Shown: positions 8,076 through 16,206 of the stretch, piece after piece | Layout: each line of letters opens with the position of its first letter | How positions within the stretch are numbered: the stretch's first letter is position 1 | Source: Prevotella sp. CAG:732 | GTDB lineage: Bacteria > Bacteroidota > Bacteroidia > Bacteroidales > Bacteroidaceae | Reading direction: 5' to 3' | NCBI GenBank assembly: GCA_000436035.1 | Contig: FR893249.1 | Span: 995-32,108 of the forward strand | DNA: 31,114 nucleotides | The notes under the pieces: model-generated | What the model saw: only the letters and a program-made list of their open reading frames with translations | The model's database searches: none | Told to the model about the DNA's origin: nothing | Position numbers and translations under genes: made by a program

Positions 8076-9851
8076 ATGGTAGAGAATCAATCAACGAGCA
8101 TTCGAAAATATCCCAAGCGCATCCCTTACGGCATGATGAACTTCAAAGCCGTCATAGAGGATGACTGCTATTATGTCGACAAGACTCCATTCGTGGAGAA
8201 AATTGAAAGAGCCAACAAGTTCTTCTTCTACATCCGCCCTCGCCGATTCGGCAAGAGCCTTACTCTCTCCATGCTTGAGCATTACTACGATATCAATCGA
8301 GCAAACATCTTCGACAAGCTCTTCGGGCATCTCTACATCGGTCAACATCCCACACCCGAGCACAACAAATATCTTGTCATCAAGCTCAACTTTGCAATAG
8401 TAAATGCAGAACTAAATGACTATAAAAAGGGATTAGACGACCATTGTCGCATAGCCTTTAATTTTTTCTGCGATGTATATGCGCAATATTTACCGAAAGG
8501 CATCAAAGAAGGTATGAACCAACTGGATGGTGCGGTCAAGCAACTGAACTTTCTGTGCCGTGAATGCGAGAAGACCAACGCCAAGGTGTTCCTCTTCATC
8601 GACGAGTACGACCATTTCACCAACAAGATTCTTGCTGAGCCCAACTGTCTGGACAAATATCGCAAAGAGACTCATGGCGAGGGATACTTGCGCACTTTCT
8701 TCGACACGATCAAGGCTGGTACAGATTCTACCATTGCCCGTGTATTTGTGACAGGAGTCAGCCCTGTCACATTAGACGACCTGACCAGTGGATTCAACAT
8801 CGGCACCAACTACACTCTGAGTGCCCAATTCAATGAACTGACGGGATTCACGGAGAAAGAAGTGCGTGACATGCTCGAATACTACTCCACCCAATATGAG
8901 TTCAACCATAGCATCGACGAATTGATAACAATCATGAAGCCATGGTACGACAACTATTGCTTTGCACTCAAGAAGTACGGCAAAGTGACGATGTACAACT
9001 CCAACATGGTGCTTTACTTCATCGACAATTATGTGAACAATGATTGTGAGGTGCCCGACCACATGATAGACGAAAACATCCGTACCGACTACAACAAGCT
9101 CCGCATGCTCATCCGCAGAGACAAGGAGTTTGCCCACGATGCCTCTATCATCCAGCAACTGGTGCAGCAAGGTTACATCACAGGCGAACTCAAGTCGGGA
9201 TTTCCTGCCGAGCTGATAGGCAATCCCGACAATTTCGTCAGCCTATTGTTTTACTTCGGAATGGTCACCATCGACGGAACATACAAAGGAAAGACCAAAT
9301 TTATTATTCCAAACGAGGTTGTACGCGAGCAACTATTTACTTATCTGCTCGATACCTACAAAGAAAACGACCTCTCATTCGACAGCTACGAAAAGAATGA
9401 GTTGGCAAGCAATCTTGCTTATGATGGAAAATGGAAGGCATACTTCCAGTACATTGCCGACAGCCTGCATAAATACGCCTCCCAACGAGACCATCAGAAA
9501 GGGGAGTATTTTGTGCATGGCTTCACGCTTGCCATGACTTGCCAAAATCAGTACTATCGTCCTATCTCCGAAAAAGATACTCAGGAAGGATATGCTGACA
9601 TCTTCCTATGTCCGCTGCTCGACATCTATAGCGACATGACCCACTCTTATATTGTGGAACTCAAGTACGCCAAATCGAAAGATACTGACGCACACATCCA
9701 ACAGCTTTTCAAAGAAGCCGAGGTTCAAGTGAACCGCTACGCTCAAAGCGAAGTGGTCACTTCCGCCGTGAAGACCACCCAACTTCACAAGATTGTCGTC
9801 ATTTACAGAGGTACTGAGATGGTGGTGTGCGAAGAAGTTAATAATCAATAA
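8076..9851 (+). CDS. AAA-ATPase-like protein with C-terminal PD-(D/E)XK nuclease domain
   Basis: A 591-residue member of the AAA-ATPase_like/PDDEXK_9 family, greatly expanded in Bacteroidota; its biological role is unproven. Near the N-terminus, YGMMNFKAVIEDDCYYVDKT is the usual family entry. RPRRFGKSLTLSML (54-67) is the family's variant Walker A with K60, and VFLFIDEYD (171-179) is Walker B with D176/E177. FVTGVSPVTLDDLTSGFN follows as a sensor-like segment. The C-terminal third has a PD-(D/E)XK core: FVHGFTLA, then D508 in YADIFL, then E528-L-K530. All three acidic/Lys positions are present, so the nuclease is probably active. It is monocistronic with its own promoter. A truncated paralogue starts at 30162. 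Defence, transposon-linked or housekeeping roles are all possible. Confidence 0.88.
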   Translation: MVENQSTSIRKYPKRIPYGMMNFKAVIEDDCYYVDKTPFVEKIERANKFFFYIRPRRFGKSLTLSMLEHYYDINRANIFDKLFGHLYIGQHPTPEHNKYLVIKLNFAIVNAELNDYKKGLDDHCRIAFNFFCDVYAQYLPKGIKEGMNQLDGAVKQLNFLCRECEKTNAKVFLFIDEYDHFTNKILAEPNCLDKYRKETHGEGYLRTFFDTIKAGTDSTIARVFVTGVSPVTLDDLTSGFNIGTNYTLSAQFNELTGFTEKEVRDMLEYYSTQYEFNHSIDELITIMKPWYDNYCFALKKYGKVTMYNSNMVLYFIDNYVNNDCEVPDHMIDENIRTDYNKLRMLIRRDKEFAHDASIIQQLVQQGYITGELKSGFPAELIGNPDNFVSLLFYFGMVTIDGTYKGKTKFIIPNEVVREQLFTYLLDTYKENDLSFDSYEKNELASNLAYDGKWKAYFQYIADSLHKYASQRDHQKGEYFVHGFTLAMTCQNQYYRPISEKDTQEGYADIFLCPLLDIYSDMTHSYIVELKYAKSKDTDAHIQQLFKEAEVQVNRYAQSEVVTSAVKTTQLHKIVVIYRGTEMVVCEEVNNQ

Positions 9852-9899
9852 CTCCCATTTACATTTTCTCTCTTCACCCAGCCATATTCAAATAGGAAT

Positions 9900-9943
9900 A
9901 AGCGCTATTCAAGTTGAGAACAAACGCTATTGTTGTTAAGAAA
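9900..9943. repeat. Imperfect 22 bp tandem repeat upstream of dpp5
   Basis: Positions 9900-9921 and 9922-9943 share 16 of 22 bases, including ACGCTATT/AGCGCTATT-like cores. TATTGTTG (9928-9935) in the second copy is a 7 of 8 match to TAnnTTTG and may be the dpp5 -7 element. Weak evidence. Confidence 0.3.
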
Positions 9944-9966
9944 AAACTCTAATAAAATTAAATACA

Positions 9967-12132
9967 ATGATTAAAGCAATGATTTTAGCTGCAGCTGCAC
10001 TCACGATGAGTACCACTACAGTTGATGCACAAACTATGATTGAGAAAAACAACATCAAGGTAGAGAATCACCTGATGACCCCTGAGGCCCTTTGGGCAAT
10101 GGGACGTATCGGCGGTGCCGAGGCTTCACCCAACGGCAAGCAAATCGTCTATCAGGTAGGCTACTACAGCGTAAAGGAAAACAAGAGCCACCAGATGCTC
10201 TTCGTGATGGATGCCAACGGCAAGAACCAGAAGGCATTGACCACCGACGCCAAGAGCGAGAGCGATGCTACTTGGATGAACGGCGGACAGAAGATTGCCT
10301 TCATCCGTGAGGGTCAGCTCTGGAGCATGAACGCCGATGGCTCCGACCGCAAGCAGCTCACCCACGACAAGGCTGGCATCGAGGGCTACAAGTTCTCTCC
10401 AGACGGCAAGAAGGTAATCCTCATCAAGGAGTTGCCTTACAATGGCACTATCCAGAAGAATCCTTCCGACCTTCCTTTGGCTACCGGTCGTCTGGTCACC
10501 GATATGAACTATCGTCACTGGGACCACTACGTGGAGAGCATCCTTCATCCTTTCGTAGCCGACGTGGCTGAAGACGGAACCATCAATGAGGGCGAGGACA
10601 TCCTCAAGGGTGAACCATTCGAGTGCCCTATGGCTCCATTCGGTGGCATCGAGCAGTTGGCTTGGAGCCCAGACTCCAAGTCTATCGCCTATACCTGCCG
10701 CAAGAAGGAAGGCGTTCAGTATGCCATCTCCACCGACTCTGACATCTATCTATATAATATAGGTACGCGCGAGACCAAGAACCTCTGCAAGGAGGCTGGC
10801 TACGTGGAGCCTAAGATTGACGCTACCAAGAGCATGAGAAACCAGGCTGTGAATGCGCCTGAGAATCTGAAGAACAATCCTGGTTACGACACCAATCCTC
10901 AGTTCTCTGCCGACGGCAAGTACATCGCATGGCAGAGCATGGCTCGTGATGGATATGAGAGCGACCGCAACCGTCTCTGCGTATATGACCTCGCCACAGG
11001 TCAGAAGAACTACGTGACCGAGAAGTTCGACTCCAACGTCGAGGGCTTCACATGGAACAAAGACTCCAAGAGCTTCACCTTCATCGGTGTATGGCATGGA
11101 ACCTTGAACCTCTACCAGACCAACCTGAAGGGCGAGGTGAAGCAAATCACCAACGACTGGGCTGACTACGGAAGCGTGGCTCTCGCCAACAACGGCAACA
11201 AGATTCTCGCCACCCGTGCTAGCATGTCTCATCCTACCGACATCTACATGGTGACACCAGGCAAGGACAGCAAGAGCACCAAGGTGGAGCAGATTACCCA
11301 TGAGAACGACCACATCTTAAGCCAGTTGAACCTCGGCAAGTGCGAGCAGCGCTGGGTAAAGACTACCGATGGCAAGCAGATGTTGGTATGGATTATGTTG
11401 CCATCCAACTTCGATGCCAACAAGAAGTACCCTACCCTCCTCTTCTGCGAGGGTGGTCCTCAGAGCCCAGTGAGCCAGTTCTGGAGCTATCGTTGGAACA
11501 TCCAGATCATGGCAGCCAATGGTTATGTTGTCGTATTGCCTAACCGCCGTGGTCTCCCTGGCTTCGGCAGTGAGTGGAACGAAGAAATCAGTGGCGACTG
11601 GACGGGTCAGTGTATGAACGACTATCTCTCTGCTATCGATGATGCAGCAGCCAATCTGCCATACGTAGATAAGGATCGCTTAGGTTGCGTAGGTGCCAGC
11701 TTCGGTGGTTTCTCAGTATATTACCTTGCCGGTCATCACAACAAGCGCTTCAAGGCATTCCTCTCTCACGATGGTGCCTTCAACTTGGAGAGCATGTACA
11801 CCGACACCGAGGAGGCTTGGTTCTCCAACTGGGAGTATGATGACGCATATTGGAACAAGGACCAGACCGCCAATGCCAAGAAGACTTACGAGAACAGTCC
11901 TCACAAGTTTGTTGACCAGTGGGACACTCCTATCCTCTGCATCCATGGCGAGAAAGACTACCGCATCAATGCCAACCAGGGCATGGGAGCCTTCAATGCA
12001 GCTCGCTTGCGTGGCATCCCAGCCGAACTTCTCATCTTCCCAGACGAGAACCACTGGGTATTGAAGCCACAGAATGGTATCCTCTGGCAGAGAACCTTCT
12101 TCGGCTGGCTCGATAAGTGGTTGAAGAAATAA
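9967..12132 (+). CDS. dpp5: Secreted S9 dipeptidyl peptidase, DPP5 type
   Basis: A 721-residue prolyl-oligopeptidase-family serine peptidase. A signal peptide (about 1-21, ending VDA before QTM) sends it to the periplasm. The N-terminal two-thirds is a beta-propeller with repeated SPDGKK and WSPDSKSIAY blades. The C-terminal alpha/beta-hydrolase domain has catalytic S578 in GASFGGFS, D664 in HGEKDYR and H696 in DENHWV; the D-to-H spacing of 32 equals that in P. gingivalis DPP5. Long stretches such as VSQFWSYRWN and FFGWLDKWLKK match that enzyme as I recall it. DPP5 removes N-terminal dipeptides from oligopeptides, feeding dipeptide uptake. Preceded by 115 bp of non-coding DNA and followed by a terminator. 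Another S9 dipeptidyl peptidase subtype is the main alternative. Confidence 0.92.
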   Translation: MIKAMILAAAALTMSTTTVDAQTMIEKNNIKVENHLMTPEALWAMGRIGGAEASPNGKQIVYQVGYYSVKENKSHQMLFVMDANGKNQKALTTDAKSESDATWMNGGQKIAFIREGQLWSMNADGSDRKQLTHDKAGIEGYKFSPDGKKVILIKELPYNGTIQKNPSDLPLATGRLVTDMNYRHWDHYVESILHPFVADVAEDGTINEGEDILKGEPFECPMAPFGGIEQLAWSPDSKSIAYTCRKKEGVQYAISTDSDIYLYNIGTRETKNLCKEAGYVEPKIDATKSMRNQAVNAPENLKNNPGYDTNPQFSADGKYIAWQSMARDGYESDRNRLCVYDLATGQKNYVTEKFDSNVEGFTWNKDSKSFTFIGVWHGTLNLYQTNLKGEVKQITNDWADYGSVALANNGNKILATRASMSHPTDIYMVTPGKDSKSTKVEQITHENDHILSQLNLGKCEQRWVKTTDGKQMLVWIMLPSNFDANKKYPTLLFCEGGPQSPVSQFWSYRWNIQIMAANGYVVVLPNRRGLPGFGSEWNEEISGDWTGQCMNDYLSAIDDAAANLPYVDKDRLGCVGASFGGFSVYYLAGHHNKRFKAFLSHDGAFNLESMYTDTEEAWFSNWEYDDAYWNKDQTANAKKTYENSPHKFVDQWDTPILCIHGEKDYRINANQGMGAFNAARLRGIPAELLIFPDENHWVLKPQNGILWQRTFFGWLDKWLKK

Positions 12133-12183
12133 ACAGACTAGAAAGTAAGCATACACATCAGTAAGCATACTACAATACGAGAA

Positions 12184-12213
12184 AAGGGCTATCCTCACGG
12201 ACAGCCCTTCTTT
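12184..12213. terminator. Bidirectional intrinsic terminator after dpp5
   Basis: AAGGGCT (12184-12190) pairs with AGCCCTT (12203-12209), extended inward by TCC/GGA after one mismatch. A T-rich stretch follows on the plus strand, and TTTT follows on the minus strand, so it can also stop transcription from the orphan promoter at 12370. Confidence 0.8.
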
Positions 12214-12357
12214 CATATTATACAAAAACATTATGAATTTTATTTAATTAGCGAACAAGATTCGATATATTGTTACTATCTACTTTTTACTAATCTATCT
12301 AAAAGTTTCAAATAAGCTATAAGTCAAATCACTTATAGGCGAAGCCTCTGCTTTTCA
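12184..12357 (-). ncRNA. Candidate small non-coding RNA from an orphan promoter
   Basis: A minus-strand promoter (12394-12363) points into 170 bp without a credible ORF and ends at the bidirectional terminator 12184-12209. The predicted RNA would begin near 12357. It contains a perfect 8 bp hairpin (12317-12324 with 12331-12338, 6 nt loop) abutting a small GC hairpin AGGC-GAA-GCCT (12337-12347). It could instead be a promoter left behind by gene loss. Confidence 0.35.
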
Positions 12358-12362
12358 CGGTG

Positions 12363-12394
12363 CAAAGATACAACGATTTTTTGGATGCCGCAAT
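12363..12394 (-). promoter_or_regulatory. Orphan minus-strand promoter
   Basis: On the minus strand ATTG (12394-12391), 20 nt spacer, TATCTTTG (12370-12363). The spacing is that of the clear promoters in this window, but no minus-strand gene lies downstream; dpp5 is on the other strand. Confidence 0.55.
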
Positions 12395-12444
12395 ACCTAA
12401 AAATGAGGGTTTTGCGACAATACCTAGTAATGATGATAGTTTTG
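12391..12444. repeat. Imperfect 27 bp tandem repeat
   Basis: CAATACCTA starts at 12391 and again at 12418, each followed by ATGA, a G-rich or GAT-rich stretch and TTTTG. It lies between the orphan promoter and the S8 protease stop codon. Otherwise 12395-12483 is featureless. Confidence 0.4.
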
Positions 12445-12483
12445 ACTCAGCTTTCTCCATTTTCTTTTAGACGGTTAGGACGG

Positions 12484-14739
12484 TCATTTTCTGACCAAAG
12501 AAGAACCTTGCACATTCTGATTTCCAGCAACTTGCACGACATACACCGCCGATGGCAGCCCCGAGAGGTCGATGCGACACTCTTGTTGCCCCACGCTCAT
12601 CTTTTCAGTTTTCAGTTTGATGCCAGCCGTATTATAGACAGAAACCATTAGCAAAGAAGTGGCAGGAGCATCCAATCGCACGACAACTTGTTCGCCCTCG
12701 ACACCCATCTTGGCACACTTGGGCTGATATTGACTAATCTCGGAAATGCCATCCAACTGCAATGCAGCCAACAAGCCACGATAGACATCAATCTCTCCAT
12801 ATCCCCAATCATTATTCGGCACCTCACGACTCTCATCCAAAGGCTTGCTCGTCTTCTTGATAATCTCCATCACATCCTGGCGATTCAGCGTAGGATTGGC
12901 TTGCAGCCACAAGGCAACTGCTCCACCCACCACAGGCGATGCCATCGAAGTTCCCGCATTATTATTCCATGCATACGTGCGACCTTGATAATCAAAATGA
13001 GCCACGTCAGAATTCAAGATGTCATTCGCCGTCGGATGAGATTCCTCATAAAAGCTACTATATGAAGCCACCACATTACTGCCTGGAGCCACAACGTCTG
13101 GCTTGACAAGCCCTGCAAAAGTAGGTCCTTGGGAGGAATAATCTGCCAAGCTGCCAATGGGCCTTACCTGGACATTTTGCTTGTTGCCATTCAAATCTAT
13201 CGAATAAGTATGGTTGATGGTTGCTCCAACGCAGATGACACTTCCAAAAGCCGATGGCGCATTGATGCTATGCGTACCATCGACATCAGTCAGACTGGGA
13301 TCGACAGAGCTAACGTACATATTGCCTGAACCATGAAATACCTCCACATCCGCATCAGCACCCATTGTTTGATAAGAAATATAATTACCTGTGCCTATCT
13401 TCTCCTCGTCATCAGTCTTGACAATCCAGTCATAACAGATTTCATCAGGATGATACACAGACGGATAGGCACCGATGATCAACTCATATTGCTTGCCAGC
13501 CACTACCAAGTTGACAAAATAGGTGGAATCAGGCGCCTCCAACACCTGCTCGCTAGTCACATCTATCGGGGTTGGATGAGTCTTGCCTTCATAGATACTA
13601 GTTCGGAAAGTGAAGGGCTGAGCCGACTTGGCGATATGATACACGTAGGAGCGAGAATTATTGGCAAAGAAGCCAGCACTCTCCTTCCCTACAGGCTTGT
13701 GCATATAGTATTTCAAGTGTCCATTATTACCAGCCGAAGAAACAATCACATGCCCAGGAATGCTCGTCAAGCTATCCAACACCTCATTGTACAAGACATC
13801 CTCGCCATCAAAATCCTGACCTGCGCCCTCACTGAAAGAAATGACGCATGGTTTGCCGACTTTGTCTGCATAGTCAAAGATGTACTTGAAGCCAAGTGCA
13901 TCCATGGCATAAGTAAACTTACTAAGTTGTGACGGAGCGATAAGTGCTTGATTCTCAGATGTCGCATTAGCTACCAAACAGATGTCGCTCTCGTATGCCA
14001 CGCCATGATATTTGCCTGGCACCACCATAGGTACACCCTCGCCACCACTGCCTGCCGCTATACCAAGTGTATGAGTGCCATGCGTCTGGTCATGCCCATC
14101 TGTGGAGCAGCCCTGAGCCAGCAAGGCCTCCTCACCCACGAAGTCCCTTCCCACAGGCAAAGTGCTCTGGAGAGTATCAGAAGAAATCATGTCCCAGAGA
14201 GCCTTGATACGATACTCCGACATACGCATATCATAGAAATTGGGATGGGTTAGATCGAAACCAATGTCCATTATACCCATCACCACCCCCTTGCCCGTAT
14301 ATGCTTGCGGAAGACTTCTACCTTCATAAACAGGGATGGCGTTTACCTGCACAATGGCAGAATCCATCGTACACTTCGTGCTCATATTAGCCTCAATACG
14401 AAGCACCTGCGGAAGAGAAGACAACTTTGCCAGTCGTGACATAGGAAGTGAGGCGATATACACGTTACCCCACCGAGCATACGTCCGACATCCTTGACTG
14501 CGCAAAAGATCGGCATCGGCATGTGCTAACTTGACGAAAGCCGTCGTGAAAAGTTCTTCCTCTGGTTGTTTAGGATGAAGACACTTGGATTGCAAAATCG
14601 TTCCTCGCCTCTGTTCCGCCCTCTGTTCCAACACATAACGACGGAGCATAGGTGACAACTTCGACAGACAAGCTTGCTGGGCAAAAGCCATTTGCCCTGC
14701 CATCCATCCGAGCAATATATAAATAAGAGTTCGTTTCAT
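12484..14739 (-). CDS. Secreted subtilisin-family (S8) serine protease with T9SS type A sorting domain
   Basis: A 751-residue secreted S8 protease. A Sec signal peptide (1-20, MKRTLIYILLGW...MAFA) is followed by a pro-region and the catalytic domain: D158 in GIMDIGFD, H220 in QTHGTHTLG and S598 in GTSMASP, with SSAGNNG as oxyanion region. A domain of roughly 150 residues is inserted between the His and Ser motifs, common in Bacteroidota S8 enzymes. The C-terminal 75 residues (VYNTAGIKLKT, then LPSAVYVVQVAG, ending SSLVRK) are a type A CTD, so the protein is exported and anchored by the type IX system. I use the ATG at 14739: the frame extends to 14883, but those 48 residues lie upstream of the promoter and before the signal peptide. 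The start is almost at the predicted transcription start. Confidence 0.92.
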   Translation of the reverse strand: MKRTLIYILLGWMAGQMAFAQQACLSKLSPMLRRYVLEQRAEQRRGTILQSKCLHPKQPEEELFTTAFVKLAHADADLLRSQGCRTYARWGNVYIASLPMSRLAKLSSLPQVLRIEANMSTKCTMDSAIVQVNAIPVYEGRSLPQAYTGKGVVMGIMDIGFDLTHPNFYDMRMSEYRIKALWDMISSDTLQSTLPVGRDFVGEEALLAQGCSTDGHDQTHGTHTLGIAAGSGGEGVPMVVPGKYHGVAYESDICLVANATSENQALIAPSQLSKFTYAMDALGFKYIFDYADKVGKPCVISFSEGAGQDFDGEDVLYNEVLDSLTSIPGHVIVSSAGNNGHLKYYMHKPVGKESAGFFANNSRSYVYHIAKSAQPFTFRTSIYEGKTHPTPIDVTSEQVLEAPDSTYFVNLVVAGKQYELIIGAYPSVYHPDEICYDWIVKTDDEEKIGTGNYISYQTMGADADVEVFHGSGNMYVSSVDPSLTDVDGTHSINAPSAFGSVICVGATINHTYSIDLNGNKQNVQVRPIGSLADYSSQGPTFAGLVKPDVVAPGSNVVASYSSFYEESHPTANDILNSDVAHFDYQGRTYAWNNNAGTSMASPVVGGAVALWLQANPTLNRQDVMEIIKKTSKPLDESREVPNNDWGYGEIDVYRGLLAALQLDGISEISQYQPKCAKMGVEGEQVVVRLDAPATSLLMVSVYNTAGIKLKTEKMSVGQQECRIDLSGLPSAVYVVQVAGNQNVQGSSLVRK

Positions 14740-14744
14740 GGAGG

Positions 14745-14776
14745 CAAAGTTAAGGGAAAACTGGCAAATAAGCAAA
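14745..14776 (-). promoter_or_regulatory. Promoter of the S8 protease, implying a leaderless mRNA
   Basis: Minus-strand TTTG (14776-14773), 20 nt spacer, TAACTTTG (14752-14745): full consensus. Only five bases separate the -7 box from the ATG at 14739, so transcription should begin at or within a base or two of the start codon. Confidence 0.75.
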
Positions 14777-14802
14777 TATTTGGGAAAAGAAATCGAGCGA
14801 AA

Positions 14803-14842
14803 ACAAAAAAAACTGCGTGCCGGCAATACCAACACACAGTTT
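14803..14842 (-). terminator. Intrinsic terminator of the small secreted protein gene
   Basis: A 14 bp stem (14810-14823 with 14829-14842, 5 nt loop) that on the minus-strand RNA includes three G-U pairs, followed by a run of T (complement of A 14804-14810). It lies 42 bp past the stop codon at 14884. Confidence 0.8.
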
Positions 14843-14883
14843 CTATCATTTATTCTCTCTCTTTTAATATGTATTCTTATCAA

Positions 14884-15246
14884 TTACTTGATGACACCAC
14901 GGTTCTTGAGAGTAGTGTTCAAGAGCATCAAGTACTTGCGATACTGCTTGTCATTGAGGATTGAGTGCATGTACTTCAAGTCCTTGTTGATAGCCTTACC
15001 TACCATAGCATCACGCTCCTCAGCTGGAGCAACTGCTGCGTTCATCATCTCAGCAGAGAAGTTCTTGTGAACATCTGCTACAGCCTCAGCCTGATCGATG
15101 TTGAGAGCCAAAGCATCAGCCAAACTGCTCATGTTGACGTTCATGTTGTAAGCTGCTGTTGCGTTTGTTGCGCTTGCGTTCTCATCTGCTGCAAAAGTAG
15201 TTGTCATACTCAACAATGCTACTGCCAAAACTACTAACTTCTTCAT
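14884..15246 (-). CDS. Small secreted helical protein of unknown function
   Basis: A 120-residue protein with a clear signal peptide (MKKLVVLAVALLSMTTTFA, cleavage near residue 20). The mature part has an Ala/Asn/Thr-rich spacer and then predicted amphipathic helices (LADALALNIDQAEAVADVHKN, and LKYMHSILNDKQYRKYLMLL). The L-x-x-x-Q-like helical style loosely recalls Spy/CpxP periplasmic chaperones, but I see no diagnostic LTxxQ motif, so this is only a suggestion. I start it at ATG 15246; the frame reaches 15327, but those 27 extra residues are basic and precede the signal peptide, so they belong to the leader. It has its own consensus promoter about 155 bp upstream and a strong terminator, the arrangement of a well-expressed monocistronic gene. 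Confidence 0.85.
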   Translation of the reverse strand: MKKLVVLAVALLSMTTTFAADENASATNATAAYNMNVNMSSLADALALNIDQAEAVADVHKNFSAEMMNAAVAPAEERDAMVGKAINKDLKYMHSILNDKQYRKYLMLLNTTLKNRGVIK

Positions 15247-15401
15247 AATCTTTTTACCTTTCTTTACTTTGTGAGCCTCATCATTCGCACGGCAAATTTT
15301 GATTAAGTATGCCTTTGCGTTGAACATGTCCCATACTCGATAGAACGGCTCGTTTTACATTATCCTAAAAACTTAACTTTGTCATTTTCTTTTTGACGCT
15401 G

Positions 15402-15433
15402 CAAAGATACGAACTTTTCACTGTGTCCGCAAA
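15402..15433 (-). promoter_or_regulatory. Promoter of the small secreted protein gene
   Basis: Minus-strand TTTG (15433-15430), 20 nt spacer, TATCTTTG (15409-15402), full consensus. Transcription should start near 15395, leaving an unusually long leader of about 150 nt before the ATG at 15246. The rest of the gap 15434-15855 holds the tandem repeats and the plus-strand promoter listed separately. Confidence 0.8.
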
Positions 15434-15639
15434 CTTTTCTGGGAAAAAGTGAGAAATTCTCACCATTTCTTGATATAAATCAAAGGAATATGCTACGAAT
15501 CTGTTACAAATCGTCATTTTATCACAAAATAGGCTTTCAAAATGAAAGGAAAAGCAAGAGATTTCCAACTTTCCTCACTTTTCAGGCAAACTATCCCTCC
15601 TTATCGGCTAAACATCCCTACCTACCCCGTTCAAAAAAA

Positions 15640-15710
15640 GTCCCGACATTTTTAGAAAAACCTCGGGACGTTTTTCCAAAAACCTCGGGACGTTTTAGAA
15701 AAAGCCTCTC
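15640..15710. repeat. Three tandem 22 bp units with inverted-repeat cores
   Basis: Units at 15645-15666, 15667-15688 and 15689-15710 share the pattern GACGTTTTT-(AG or CC)-AAAAA-CCTCGG; the third is degenerate. GTCCCGA (15640-15646) also pairs with TCGGGAC (15663-15669), and the poly-T/poly-A centre of each unit is self-complementary, so units can fold singly or with each other. It lies in the non-coding gap upstream of the promoter at 15828. Confidence 0.75.
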
Positions 15711-15803
15711 TTGGGTTTCTGAAAGACACCGCTACAAAATCTCCGAAGGGAGCCCCACAAGGGAGAGAAAAAACACTATTCGATGGATATTTCGCCTTTT
15801 TTC

Positions 15804-15835
15804 TTCGTCTATGTCGATTTTTTATTGTACCTTTG
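15804..15835 (+). promoter_or_regulatory. Promoter of the small coiled-coil protein (and probably slyD)
   Basis: TTCG (15804-15807), 20 nt spacer, TACCTTTG (15828-15835); one mismatch in the -33 box. Transcription should begin near 15842, about 14 nt before the first ATG. Confidence 0.65.
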
Positions 15836-15855
15836 CATATCATATAATTAAAATA

Positions 15856-16137
15856 ATGTATATGGAAGAACAAAATCATATAGATAAAGCACTTGCTTTC
15901 ATGGAAAGCCTGGAGAAATTGGGCAATCAACTCAAGGCGGCTGAAGACCATCAGAAACTGCTGTTGGCAAGAATGCTCGACCTGAAGAAAGAGGAAAAGA
16001 CCGACTCTGAAGAATATGCTCACCTCTCCCAGCAAAGCAAAGGGCTGCAAGACCTCATTGACAAATGGCGTCCTATCTACTTGGAGCGAATGGAGATGGT
16101 GAAAGGCATCCAAAGAAGAAAGCGCAGCAAGAAATAA
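15856..16137 (+). CDS. Small charged coiled-coil protein, function unknown
   Basis: A 93-residue cytosolic protein. Heptad-like leucine spacing and abundant Glu/Lys/Gln (ALAFMESLEKLGNQLKAAED, then LLLARMLDLKKEEK) indicate one or two long helices forming a coiled coil; the end is strongly basic (RRKRSKK). I chose the ATG at 15856 because it is the first after the promoter. A second in-frame ATG at 15862 (MEEQNH) is equally possible. The frame stays open back to 15490, but that stretch covers tandem repeats and the promoter and is not coding in appearance. It is followed after 69 bp by the SlyD-type gene with no obvious terminator, so they may be cotranscribed. I do not recognise a family. Confidence 0.7.
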   Translation: MYMEEQNHIDKALAFMESLEKLGNQLKAAEDHQKLLLARMLDLKKEEKTDSEEYAHLSQQSKGLQDLIDKWRPIYLERMEMVKGIQRRKRSKK

Positions 16138-16206
16138 CCCTCCCCTCTCATCCATAATAATGAGAGACGGAACAGACAGAAGACAATAATAAAAACAAGA
16201 TAAACA

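Noticed and set aside
14740..14883. N-terminal extension of the S8 protease to 14883
   Set aside because: The signal peptide begins at 14739, the promoter lies inside the extension, and a terminator for the upstream gene lies there too.
15490..15855. N-terminal extension of the coiled-coil protein to 15490
   Set aside because: It spans the 22 bp repeats and lies upstream of the promoter at 15828.
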